Positions 31,779 to 38,844 of a stretch of 42,101 nt of DNA are shown in pieces; position 1 is the first letter of the stretch, and every line of letters begins with the position of its first letter. Origin of the DNA: Streptosporangiaceae bacterium (lineage in GTDB: Bacteria; Actinomycetota; Actinomycetes; Streptosporangiales; Streptosporangiaceae); the NCBI GenBank assembly GCA_025964715.1, contig JAOPYH010000324.1:1-42101 (forward strand), read 5' to 3'. Position numbers and translations under genes: made by a program. A model generated the notes under the pieces. It saw nothing but the letters and a program-made list of their open reading frames with translations. It searched no databases and was not told the DNA's origin.

Positions 31779-31814
31779 CGCTTCCCCCTCCCGCCCGTCA
31801 CCGCGCGGGCCGGG

Positions 31815-32471
31815 TCACATCCCGGGCCTGCGGGGGGCGGGCGGGCGCGGTGCCACCATCTGATCGCCGGGCTCCGGGGTCCGCTGCGGCGGGGGCCCGC
31901 CCTGACGCGGGTCGCGCGCGTAGCGGCGCGGCAGCGGCTGCGTCGCTCCGATGGGCGGCGCGGCCTCCGGCAACGGGGGAGCGGTGGCCTGCTCTTCGGC
32001 CAGCCGTTCGTCCCGCACCGCCACCACGGCAAGTCGGCCGAGGGCCAGCGCCGCCAACAAGACGATGACCACGCCTACGCCATCGAAGAAGGCGAGCTGT
32101 TCGGCAAGCTGCTTGGTCTCGGTGCCGATGGGCGTCCCCGTGGCCGCTGCTCCGCTGTGGGTCCACAGCGTGCTCACCGGGCCGCCGGCCACGAACCACG
32201 CGCCCCCGAGCGCGGCGCTCCATGAGCCGAACATGGCCAAGAGCCGGTTGGCGGACAGCAGCAGGATCAGCCCGCCGAGCACGGTGGCGATACCGGGTGC
32301 GACCTCGAGCCAGAAGCGGTTCGCGTTGAACACCCATGCCTTGTCCGGGGTGTAGGCGAAGTCGACGTAGGGGCCGACGAAGGGGGCGAGTGCGCCCCAG
32401 ATTCCGAGCAACAGCAGCAACACGCCGCTCAAAGCGCCGCGGCTGCGCGGGACCCTCCATCTTGCTGTCAT
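31815..32471 (-). CDS. Four-TM membrane protein of unknown function
   Basis: A 218-residue protein. Hydrophobic segments lie at about 12-32, 56-74, 79-96 and 126-148; a stretch with TPDKAWVFNANRFWLEVAPG lies outside between the first two. The last 65 residues are Pro/Arg/Gln-rich and probably disordered in the cytoplasm. I do not recognise the family; the layout recalls membrane proteins that actinobacteria often carry as single genes. The start is ATG 32471 with GGGAGAGA upstream. It converges with der, 36 bp away. No enzymatic motif is visible. Confidence 0.75.
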   Translation of the reverse strand: MTARWRVPRSRGALSGVLLLLLGIWGALAPFVGPYVDFAYTPDKAWVFNANRFWLEVAPGIATVLGGLILLLSANRLLAMFGSWSAALGGAWFVAGGPVSTLWTHSGAAATGTPIGTETKQLAEQLAFFDGVGVVIVLLAALALGRLAVVAVRDERLAEEQATAPPLPEAAPPIGATQPLPRRYARDPRQGGPPPQRTPEPGDQMVAPRPPAPRRPGM

Positions 32472-32620
32472 GACGATCTCTCCCGGTCGGGGGCCGGCTG
32501 AATGGTTCTCAGCGGCCCTTTACCCGTGAAACACCTGTCTATACACGAGGATCGGGATCAATGACAGTGATGGGTGCCGGATAAGCGGGTGCACCGGAGG
32601 GACGGCCGGCAGTCGCGCGC

Positions 32621-32749
32621 TCAGGCCGTCGCCGGTTGCCGGTACTGCCGCAGACCGGCCATGACCAGTTCCTGCACAAGGCGCATGATCAGCGCTTCAA
32701 GCAACGTGAAGAGGGCTTTGGCCAGTACAGCGGCCAGGAACTCGGGCAC
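32621..32749 (-). CDS. Small amphipathic 42-aa protein
   Basis: GTG 32749 with a strong GGAGG five bases upstream opens a frame of 42 codons. The peptide starts MPEFLAAVLAKALFTLLEAL, continues through MRLVQELVMAGLRQYR and ends QPATA. It is almost entirely helical and amphipathic, with Leu/Ala/Val on one face and Lys, Glu, Arg on the other, so it could lie on or in the membrane. I do not recognise a family; toxin peptides and small membrane regulators look like this, but no antitoxin partner is seen. The frame is open upstream to 32824, but the Arg-rich extension is unlikely given the ribosome site. Confidence 0.55.
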   Translation of the reverse strand: MPEFLAAVLAKALFTLLEALIMRLVQELVMAGLRQYRQPATA

Positions 32750-32846
32750 TGCAACCTCCGGGGGATGTCGGCGTGGGCTCGTTCGAGAGCGTATGCCGGA
32801 TATTGGGTGAAAAGTGAGCTTCATCCCTTATAGGAGGTGAACATTA

Positions 32847-32933
32847 AGTGACCAGACTGCCCAGCGCCGCCCCCACAGGGAGGCGGCGTGGTGACTCGCT
32901 GGGTACGGGATCTTCTAGGGCGGGAGCGTGCTG
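32847..32933 (+). CDS. Possible 28-aa peptide behind a perfect Shine-Dalgarno sequence
   Basis: AGGAGGTGA (32831-32839) is fully complementary to the 3' end of 16S rRNA. The first in-frame start at a usable distance is GTG 32847, eight bases on, which opens 28 codons: MTRLPSAAPTG, a run of Arg, then Gly/Ser-rich to a terminal Cys. The peptide has no family features. It may be a real small gene, a leader peptide, or chance; an AT-rich CTTATAG directly upstream could be a -10 box. Confidence 0.25.
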
Positions 32934-32934
32934 A

Positions 32935-33405
32935 TCAGGATGCCCGGCCCGTCCTCCGCCCGGGCTCCTCCTCGCGCTGCTCCTCGCGCTGCTCCTCGCG
33001 CATCCCGCCCGACCGGTCCCTCCTCAGGGCTCGCTTGGCCAGCATCGTCCCCGCGCCGATGGCAACGGCCACGGGCCACTCAATGATCCCCAGCGCGGCG
33101 AGCGCGCCGAGTCCCGCGTAGTAGGCGAGGCGTTCCGGGGGCGGCAGCGACGCCTGGGCACTGTTCACGGCCTCTCCCATGTCGTGCGGAGAAATGTGGG
33201 GCGGCCGGACCTGAAGGGTGACGAGTGGCAGCTTGACCGTCATCACAGGCTCCTCCTCTTCCTTCTTGGAGGGCCTGGGCGGCGTTCCCCTGTCCATGGC
33301 CTTGCCAGGCGCACTTCTCGTGGCTCGCGGTGGCGAGCTCCGCGTGGAAGGCTTGGATGGTTCTTTCCGCCGGCCCGGCGCAGGCTCGGTCTTGGTTTCG
33401 GCCAT
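32935..33405 (-). CDS. 156-aa protein with charged head, one TM region and Arg/Glu-repeat tail
   Basis: The start is ATG 33405 with GGGAAC upstream. Residues 1-55 are Lys/Pro/Ser-rich and disordered. A beta-like VMTVKLPLVTLQVRPP segment (about 54-69) follows, then PPPERLAYYAGLGALAALG and a hydrophobic stretch IIEWPVAVAIGAGTMLA (about 94-127), a probable membrane helix. The tail is a REEQREEQREEE repeat coded by a 12-base tandem repeat. I do not recognise a family. It is separated from the 42-aa gene by 185 bp and could belong with it. Confidence that it is a gene is fair, from codon use and a sensible membrane layout. Confidence 0.65.
   Translation of the reverse strand: MAETKTEPAPGRRKEPSKPSTRSSPPRATRSAPGKAMDRGTPPRPSKKEEEEPVMTVKLPLVTLQVRPPHISPHDMGEAVNSAQASLPPPERLAYYAGLGALAALGIIEWPVAVAIGAGTMLAKRALRRDRSGGMREEQREEQREEEPGRRTGRAS
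32968..33001. repeat. 12-base tandem repeat
   Basis: The 12-base unit CTCCTCGCGCTG occurs twice exactly and a third time nearly, and codes for the repeated REEQ in the tail of the 156-aa protein. Such slippage repeats usually vary in number between strains. Confidence 0.8.
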
Positions 33406-33759
33406 CTCCCGTTCCCCCTGGTGGCATCGTGGTGACCCGTTCGACGGTAACGCGCTCTGCCCGGCTCGTCTGGTGCCGAAGGTCCTTACATGTGGGGCCG
33501 TGCGTCCGTGGATATCCTGCCGCCGCCTGTGAGAGCCCAAGGTCGGCGGTCCTGGCGTCCGCATACCGGCCTGAGCATCGGTCCCGGTCTCCTGTGGCCC
33601 GGCTCACTATGCTCCTGGCGAGGTCGAACCGATGCCCCGGTATGCCGCCCGCGACCGGGGATGACGGGAAATTGGTCTAATCCATTGGTCTGTGCCAATT
33701 GGTCAATTCGCCACACATTCGCCATGATGCGGAGAACCGCTGGACGTAAGGAGCTGCTC
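33406..33759. other. Regulatory gap upstream of pckG
   Basis: 354 bases between the divergent 156-aa gene and pckG. The right third carries the tandem palindromes listed separately. Behind them, TTGGTC (33699-33704), 18 bases and CATGAT (33723-33728) could be the pckG promoter. The left two thirds hold no gene I can support; the open frame that runs into pckG from 33490 has no family-like sequence. Confidence 0.5.
33671..33704. promoter_or_regulatory. Tandem GntR/DasR-like operators upstream of pckG
   Basis: ATTGGTC occurs three times (33671, 33684, 33698). The first reads ATTGGTCTAATCCATT, which matches the DasR/NagR consensus ACTGGTCTAGACCACT at 12 of 16 positions. The second, ATTGGTCTGTGCCAAT, is a palindrome with ATTGG/CCAAT arms and 11 of 16 matches. 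Their ends overlap. The third copy coincides with the likely -35 box of pckG, so binding should repress it. Confidence 0.6.
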
Positions 33760-35574
33760 GTGTCCCACCAGGTCTCTGGCCTAGATCAGGCCCCGACCAC
33801 GCACACCGCGTTGATCGAATGGGTCCGTGACATCGCGGAACTGACCCAGCCTGACCGAATCGAGTGGTGCGATGGTTCGGACGCCGAGTGGCAGAGGCTC
33901 ACGGACCTTCTCGTGGACCAGGGCACGTTCAAACGCCTGAATCCCGAGAAGCGGCCCAACAGCTACTACTGCGCCTCGGACCCGAGTGACGTCGCCCGCG
34001 TGGAGGACCGCACCTTCATCTGCTCCGAGCAGGAGGAGGACGCCGGTCCCACCAACAACTGGATCGCCCCCGCCGAGATGCGGGTGACCTTCGGCGAGAT
34101 CTTCAAGGGCTCCATGCGCGGCCGCACGATGTACGTGGTCCCGTTCTGCATGGGCCCGCTGGGCGGCAACATCTCCCAGCTCGGCGTGGAGATCACTGAC
34201 TCTCCGTACGTCGCCGTGTCGATGCGGATCATGACGCGGATGGGTGAGCGCGCGCTCCGCCTCATCGAGCAGCGGGGCTCGTTCGTCAAGTGCGTGCACT
34301 CGGTCGGCGCGCCGCTGGAGCCGGGTCAGGCCGACGTGCCGTGGCCGTGCAACACGACGAAGTACATCTCGCACTTCCCCGAGAGCAGGGAGATCTGGTC
34401 CTACGGTTCCGGGTACGGCGGCAACGCCCTGCTCGGCAAGAAGTGCTACGCGCTTCGCATCGCCTCGACCATGGCGCGTGACGAGGGCTGGCTCGCCGAG
34501 CACATGCTCATCCTCAAGCTCTCCCCGCCCACCGGTGAGACCAGGTACGTGGCCGCCGCGTTCCCCTCGGCCTGCGGCAAGACCAACCTGGCGATGCTCG
34601 AGCCGACGGTCCCCGGCTGGAAGGTCGAGACCATCGGCGACGACATCGCATGGATGCGGTTCGGCGAGGACGGCCGGCTCTACGCGATCAACCCGGAGGC
34701 GGGCTTCTTCGGCGTGGCGCCCGGCACCGGCGAGTCCACGAACGCCAACGCGATCAAGACGCTGTGGGGCAACAGCATCTTCACCAACGTCGCACTGACC
34801 GACGACGGCGACATCTGGTGGGAGGGGCTCACCGACGAGCCGCCGGCGCACCTCACGGACTGGAAGGGGCGCGACTGGACGCCGGAGTCCGGCGAGCCCG
34901 CGGCACACCCCAACGCCCGCTTCACCACGCCGGCCGGGCAGTGCCCGATCATCGCTCCGGAGTGGGAGGACCCGAACGGCGTGCCGATCTCGGCCATCCT
35001 CTTCGGCGGCCGCCGGGCGACGGCTGTCCCGTTGGTGACCGAGTCCTTCGACTGTCAGCAGGGCATCTTCCTCGGCGCCAACATCGCCTCGGAGAAGACC
35101 GCGGCGGCCGAGGGGACGGTCGGTGAACTGCGCCGCGATCCGTTCGCGATGCTGCCGTTCTGTGGCTACAACATGGGGGACTACTTCGGCCACTGGCTGA
35201 AGATCGGTGCCTCCGCCGACCCGGAGAAGCTGCCGCGGATCTACTACGTGAACTGGTTCCGCAAGGACGAGAAGGGCGCGTTCCTGTGGCCCGGGTTCGG
35301 TGAGAACAGCCGCGTCCTCAAGTGGATCGTCGAGCGGCTCAATGGCCGGGCCGACGCGGTGAAGACCCCGATCGGCAGCGTCCCGGCCCGCGAGGCCCTG
35401 GACACCGACGGTCTGGACATCGACGAAGACGCCCTTCGGACGCTGCTGTCGGTCGACCAGGAAGTATGGAAGCAGGAGGCCGCGCTCGTACCCGAGTTCT
35501 TCAAGACCTTCGGCGACCACCTGCCGCAGGGGCTGTGGGACGAGTACAACGCCCTGACCAACCGTCTCGGCTGA
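33760..35574 (+). CDS. pckG: Phosphoenolpyruvate carboxykinase (GTP)
   Basis: A 604-residue enzyme that converts oxaloacetate and GTP to phosphoenolpyruvate, CO2 and GDP, the entry step of gluconeogenesis. FPSACGKTN (268-276) is the P-loop with the hyper-reactive Cys of the GTP type; GDDIAWM near 293 follows as kinase motif 2. [33 protein letters not shown] and [23 protein letters not shown] carry the substrate and nucleotide sites. Length fits the GTP class, not the ATP class. The start is GTG 33760 with AAGGAG six bases upstream. Tandem DasR/GntR-like palindromes upstream suggest control by amino-sugar or related carbon signals. A strong hairpin follows the stop. Confidence 0.97.
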   Translation: MSHQVSGLDQAPTTHTALIEWVRDIAELTQPDRIEWCDGSDAEWQRLTDLLVDQGTFKRLNPEKRPNSYYCASDPSDVARVEDRTFICSEQEEDAGPTNNWIAPAEMRVTFGEIFKGSMRGRTMYVVPFCMGPLGGNISQLGVEITDSPYVAVSMRIMTRMGERALRLIEQRGSFVKCVHSVGAPLEPGQADVPWPCNTTKYISHFPESREIWSYGSGYGGNALLGKKCYALRIASTMARDEGWLAEHMLILKLSPPTGETRYVAAAFPSACGKTNLAMLEPTVPGWKVETIGDDIAWMRFGEDGRLYAINPEAGFFGVAPGTGESTNANAIKTLWGNSIFTNVALTDDGDIWWEGLTDEPPAHLTDWKGRDWTPESGEPAAHPNARFTTPAGQCPIIAPEWEDPNGVPISAILFGGRRATAVPLVTESFDCQQGIFLGANIASEKTAAAEGTVGELRRDPFAMLPFCGYNMGDYFGHWLKIGASADPEKLPRIYYVNWFRKDEKGAFLWPGFGENSRVLKWIVERLNGRADAVKTPIGSVPAREALDTDGLDIDEDALRTLLSVDQEVWKQEAALVPEFFKTFGDHLPQGLWDEYNALTNRLG

Positions 35575-35581
35575 GTCAGTC

Positions 35582-35613
35582 GGCCGGGCAGGCCCCCTTG
35601 GGGCCGCCCGGCC
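35582..35613. terminator. Strong hairpin between pckG and the GH65 gene
   Basis: GGCCGGGC (35582-35589) pairs with GCCCGGCC (35606-35613), and inside it GGCCCC pairs with GGGGCC around a CTT loop, with one bulged A. This 14-bp nearly perfect stem has no T-run and lies between two converging genes, so it probably stops transcription from both sides. Confidence 0.75.
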
Positions 35614-35642
35614 CTCCCGGCGGCGCGGATCGCGCTGAGCCG

Positions 35643-38003
35643 TCAGTGCGGTGGCTTGGCCTTACGCCTCGGTGAAGGCGCGCGGCCCGCGGGCTGGTTC
35701 GGCCGAGGACCCCTCGGCGCCTCGGGGACGGCCCGCCGTACCGGCTCTGGGCCGAGCTCGAACGTCTCGCCGTGGTGCGCCACCGACAGCGGCTCCCCGC
35801 TCAGCAGCGCATATGCCGCGGTGCGGCCGGTGACGCTCACGCCCAGGAGACGCCCCCGGTAGCGAAGCCGAAAGGCCAGCCCGGTGATGCCGCTGGGGAG
35901 GCGTGGGCAAAAGCACAGCCGCCCATCGCCGGCGCGCATGCCGCCGAGGCCGGCCACCAGTGCGATCCAAATCCCCGCGAGAGCGGCGAGATGCAGGCCG
36001 TCCCGGGTGTTGTGCTCCAGGTCCCGCAGATCCATCAGTGCCACTTCGCGGAGATAGTCGTGCGCCAGTTCCAGTTGTCCCACCTCCGCGGCGAGAACGG
36101 CCTGCGTGCAAGACGACAGTGACGAGTCGCGAACGGTGAGTTGTTCGTAGTAGGCGAAGTCGCGGGCCTTCTGCTCGGGCGTGAACGCGTCTCCGCGCAG
36201 GTGCAGCGCCAGCACGAGATCGGCCTGCTTGACGACCTGCTTGCGGTACAGGTCGAAGTAGTGGAAGTGCAGCAGCAAGGGGTATTGGTCCGGTTTGGTG
36301 CCGGCGAAGTCCCAGGGGGCGTGCATGGTGAAGCCCTCGCTCTGCGGGTGGACACCGAGCCGGCCGTCGTAGGGGATGTACATGGCGGCGCCGGCGTCCC
36401 GCCAGGCGGCCGCCTCGGCATCGGTGATCCCGAGGCGACGCGCCTGCTCGGGATGACGGCCGGCCGTCGCCGCCGCGGCGTCGAGATTCCGCTGCGCCAT
36501 CAGGTTCGTGTAGACATTGTTGTCGGCCAGCGCGCTGTATTCGTCCGGGCCCGTGACGCCATCGATGCGGAACCTTCCCTCGGCGTCATGCTGGCCCAGT
36601 GCCCGCCACAGCCGGGCGGTCTCGGTCAACAGTTCCAGGCCGAAGTCACGCTCGAACGCCTCGTCCTCGGTGGCGTCCACGTACCGCAGCACGGCGTCGG
36701 CGATGTCCGCGCCGATGTGGAAGGCCGCGGTGCTCGACGGCCAATAGCCGGAGCAGGGATCTCCGGCGATGGTCCGCCAGGGGAACGCCGCGCCGGCCAG
36801 GCCGAGCCGGCGGGCATGATCACGTGCGCTCGGCAGCGTCCGGTGCCGCCAGGTCAGCGCCGCCGCCGCGGCGGCCGGCCGAGTGTAGGTCAGGACGGGC
36901 AGCACGAAGGTCTCGGTGTCCCAGAAGGTATGGCCGTCGTAGCCCGTCCCGGTGAGACCCTTCGCCGCGATCGGCCGCTGCTCCGCACGGGCCGCGGACT
37001 GCATGACATGGAAGAGCGCGAAGCGTACGGCCTGCTGCACCTCCGGATCCCCTTCGACCTCGACGTCCGCGCCCTCCCAGAACTGGTCCAGACAGGCCCG
37101 CTGGTCGGCGGCCAGGCCGTCCCAGCCGCTGAGCCGCGCCTCGGCCAGGGCCGCCGCCACCTGGTCGTGCAGTGCCGGCCGGGAACGCAGACTGGACCAG
37201 CCGTACGCCAGGAACTTGACGATATGGAGCCGTTGACCCGGCTGGAGCCGGGTGGCGATGGTGATGCGGCCGACATCGGGAAAGCTTTCCGCGTCTACGG
37301 CCGTCCTGGCAGGCCCCTCGATCACGTGGCTCATCCCCGCGGCCACCCGCAACCCGCTGTGCCGTGTCCCGTGGACGAGGATCGCGCCGTGCCCCGTCAC
37401 CATGTGCTCCTCCCCGACGAGGGGCGAGGCCAATCGGTGCGAGACCCGGGGGTCATCGCCCGGATCGGGCACTAACTCGTTGGCGACGAGTTCGGATTGC
37501 ACGACCGCCCGCAATGGCCGCTCGACCGCCTCGACCTCATAGCAGATCGCCGCTACAGCTCGCTGGGTGAGCGACACCAGCCGTGTGGACCTGACCACCA
37601 CCGGGCAGCCGGCGGGTGAGGTCCACTCGGCCCGCCGGGCGAGTGTTCCGGCACGCAGGTCCAGCACCCGTTCATGGGATCGGAGCGTGCCGTAACGGAT
37701 GTCGAACGGTTCGTCATCGACCAGCAGCCGCAACAGTTTGCCGTTGGTGACGTTGATCATTGCCTGGTCGAACTCGGGATAGCCGTAGCCCGCCTCCGCG
37801 TATTGCAGCGGAGTCAGCTCATAAACGGAGTTGAGGTAGGTGCCCGGAAGCCCGTATGGCTCGCCCTCGTCCAGATTGCCCCGCAGCCCGAGATGCCCGT
37901 TGGCCAGGGCGAACACCGACTCGCTCTGTGCGAGGGTGTCCAGGTCCAGCTCGCGCTCGAGGATCCGCCACGGTTCCACGATGTAGGCCGGGTGTTTTAT
38001 CAC
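35643..38003 (-). CDS. Glycoside hydrolase family 65 protein (disaccharide phosphorylase type)
   Basis: A 786-residue protein with the GH65 layout: N-terminal beta-sandwich (EPWRILERELDLDTLAQSESVFALANGHLGLRGN at about 10-43), linker, (alpha/alpha)6 barrel, and a C-terminal beta domain. KGLTGTGYDGHTFWDTE (348-364) and GPDEYSALADNNVYTN (485-500) are the catalytic-barrel signatures; Glu 488 is the general acid. The family includes maltose, trehalose, kojibiose and nigerose phosphorylases, which yield beta-glucose 1-phosphate, and a few hydrolases. The adjacent beta-phosphoglucomutase-type gene, 7 bp upstream, strongly supports a phosphorylase. The preferred sugar cannot be told. Start GTG 38003. 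The basic Pro-rich C-terminus (last 30 residues) is variable. Confidence 0.92.
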   Translation of the reverse strand: MIKHPAYIVEPWRILERELDLDTLAQSESVFALANGHLGLRGNLDEGEPYGLPGTYLNSVYELTPLQYAEAGYGYPEFDQAMINVTNGKLLRLLVDDEPFDIRYGTLRSHERVLDLRAGTLARRAEWTSPAGCPVVVRSTRLVSLTQRAVAAICYEVEAVERPLRAVVQSELVANELVPDPGDDPRVSHRLASPLVGEEHMVTGHGAILVHGTRHSGLRVAAGMSHVIEGPARTAVDAESFPDVGRITIATRLQPGQRLHIVKFLAYGWSSLRSRPALHDQVAAALAEARLSGWDGLAADQRACLDQFWEGADVEVEGDPEVQQAVRFALFHVMQSAARAEQRPIAAKGLTGTGYDGHTFWDTETFVLPVLTYTRPAAAAAALTWRHRTLPSARDHARRLGLAGAAFPWRTIAGDPCSGYWPSSTAAFHIGADIADAVLRYVDATEDEAFERDFGLELLTETARLWRALGQHDAEGRFRIDGVTGPDEYSALADNNVYTNLMAQRNLDAAAATAGRHPEQARRLGITDAEAAAWRDAGAAMYIPYDGRLGVHPQSEGFTMHAPWDFAGTKPDQYPLLLHFHYFDLYRKQVVKQADLVLALHLRGDAFTPEQKARDFAYYEQLTVRDSSLSSCTQAVLAAEVGQLELAHDYLREVALMDLRDLEHNTRDGLHLAALAGIWIALVAGLGGMRAGDGRLCFCPRLPSGITGLAFRLRYRGRLLGVSVTGRTAAYALLSGEPLSVAHHGETFELGPEPVRRAVPEAPRGPRPNQPAGRAPSPRRKAKPPH

Positions 38004-38010
38004 GTCGCCA

Positions 38011-38754
38011 TCACGTCGTCTCCAGGAGCTCGGCCAGGTCTTTGACGACGACGTCGGCCCCATGCTTCAGCAGCTGCGGTCCTTGACCCACACGATCCAC
38101 CCCCACCACGATGGCGAATCCCCCGGCGCGCCCGGCGGCCACCCCGGCCAGAGCGTCCTCGAACACGGCCGCGTTCGCCGGGGCGGTGCCGAGGGCCTCC
38201 GCGCCGGCCAGGTAGGCATCGGGGGCGGGCTTGCCGGCGAGCCCGCGCCGCTCCACGACCAGGCCGTCGATCCGCGCGTCGAAGAGCCCGGCGATCCCGG
38301 CGGCTTCCAGCACCTGCGCGGTGTTGGCGCTCGCCGACACGACAGCGGTCCGCAGGCCCGCGGCCCGGGCCGCGCGGACATAGTCCACGGACCCGTCGAA
38401 CACCTCGACGCCGTGCTCGGCGAGCCTGCGCAGCACCAGTGCGTTCTTGCGCTCGCTGAGGGCGTGGACGGTGAGGGCCTGCGGAGGATCGCCTGTTCCA
38501 CCCGCGGGCAGGGTGATGCCACGGGCCTGCAGAAAAGAGCGGGTCCCGTCCTCGCGAGGTTTACCGTCGACATAGTTCGCGTAGTCCTGCCCCGAGTCGA
38601 ACGGCACGAATGGTGTGCCGCTCCTCCCGGCCCACCTGTGCAGGAAGTCGTCGAACATCTCCTTCCAGGCCGCCGCGTGCACCGCGGCGGTACGGGTCAG
38701 GACCCCGTCCATATCGAACAGGCACGCCCGGACGGCCTCCGGCAGCCCCAGCAT
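38011..38754 (-). CDS. HAD hydrolase, beta-phosphoglucomutase family
   Basis: About 247 residues. CLFDMDGVLT (11-20) holds the nucleophile Asp 14 and acid/base Asp 16. A cap with AAAWKEMFDDFL follows. VSASANTAQVLEAAGI, KPAPDAYLAGAEALG and VFEDALAGVAAGRAGGF are HAD motifs II to IV. This subfamily converts beta-glucose 1-phosphate to glucose 6-phosphate, which fits its place 7 bp before the GH65 phosphorylase gene. Start choice: ATG 38754, with a G-rich stretch upstream and matching family N-termini; ATGs at 38775, 38787 and 38790 are in frame without ribosome sites. It is divergent from the DUF3516 helicase. Confidence 0.9.
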   Translation of the reverse strand: MLGLPEAVRACLFDMDGVLTRTAAVHAAAWKEMFDDFLHRWAGRSGTPFVPFDSGQDYANYVDGKPREDGTRSFLQARGITLPAGGTGDPPQALTVHALSERKNALVLRRLAEHGVEVFDGSVDYVRAARAAGLRTAVVSASANTAQVLEAAGIAGLFDARIDGLVVERRGLAGKPAPDAYLAGAEALGTAPANAAVFEDALAGVAAGRAGGFAIVVGVDRVGQGPQLLKHGADVVVKDLAELLETT

Positions 38755-38844
38755 CCGTCCCCCCGTGAAGATCATTTGATCCGGCATCATGGTGCCTACC
38801 CGTGGGTGGCCCGGCCATCCATGAACCACCGGCAGGATGGGGGG

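Noticed and set aside
32888-33121. Plus-strand open frame opposite the 156-aa gene
   Set aside because: Low-complexity Ser/Arg shadow caused by the 12-base repeat.
33781-35520. A 579-codon minus frame across pckG
   Set aside because: Shadow of pckG; rich in Arg, Val and His repeats with no motif.
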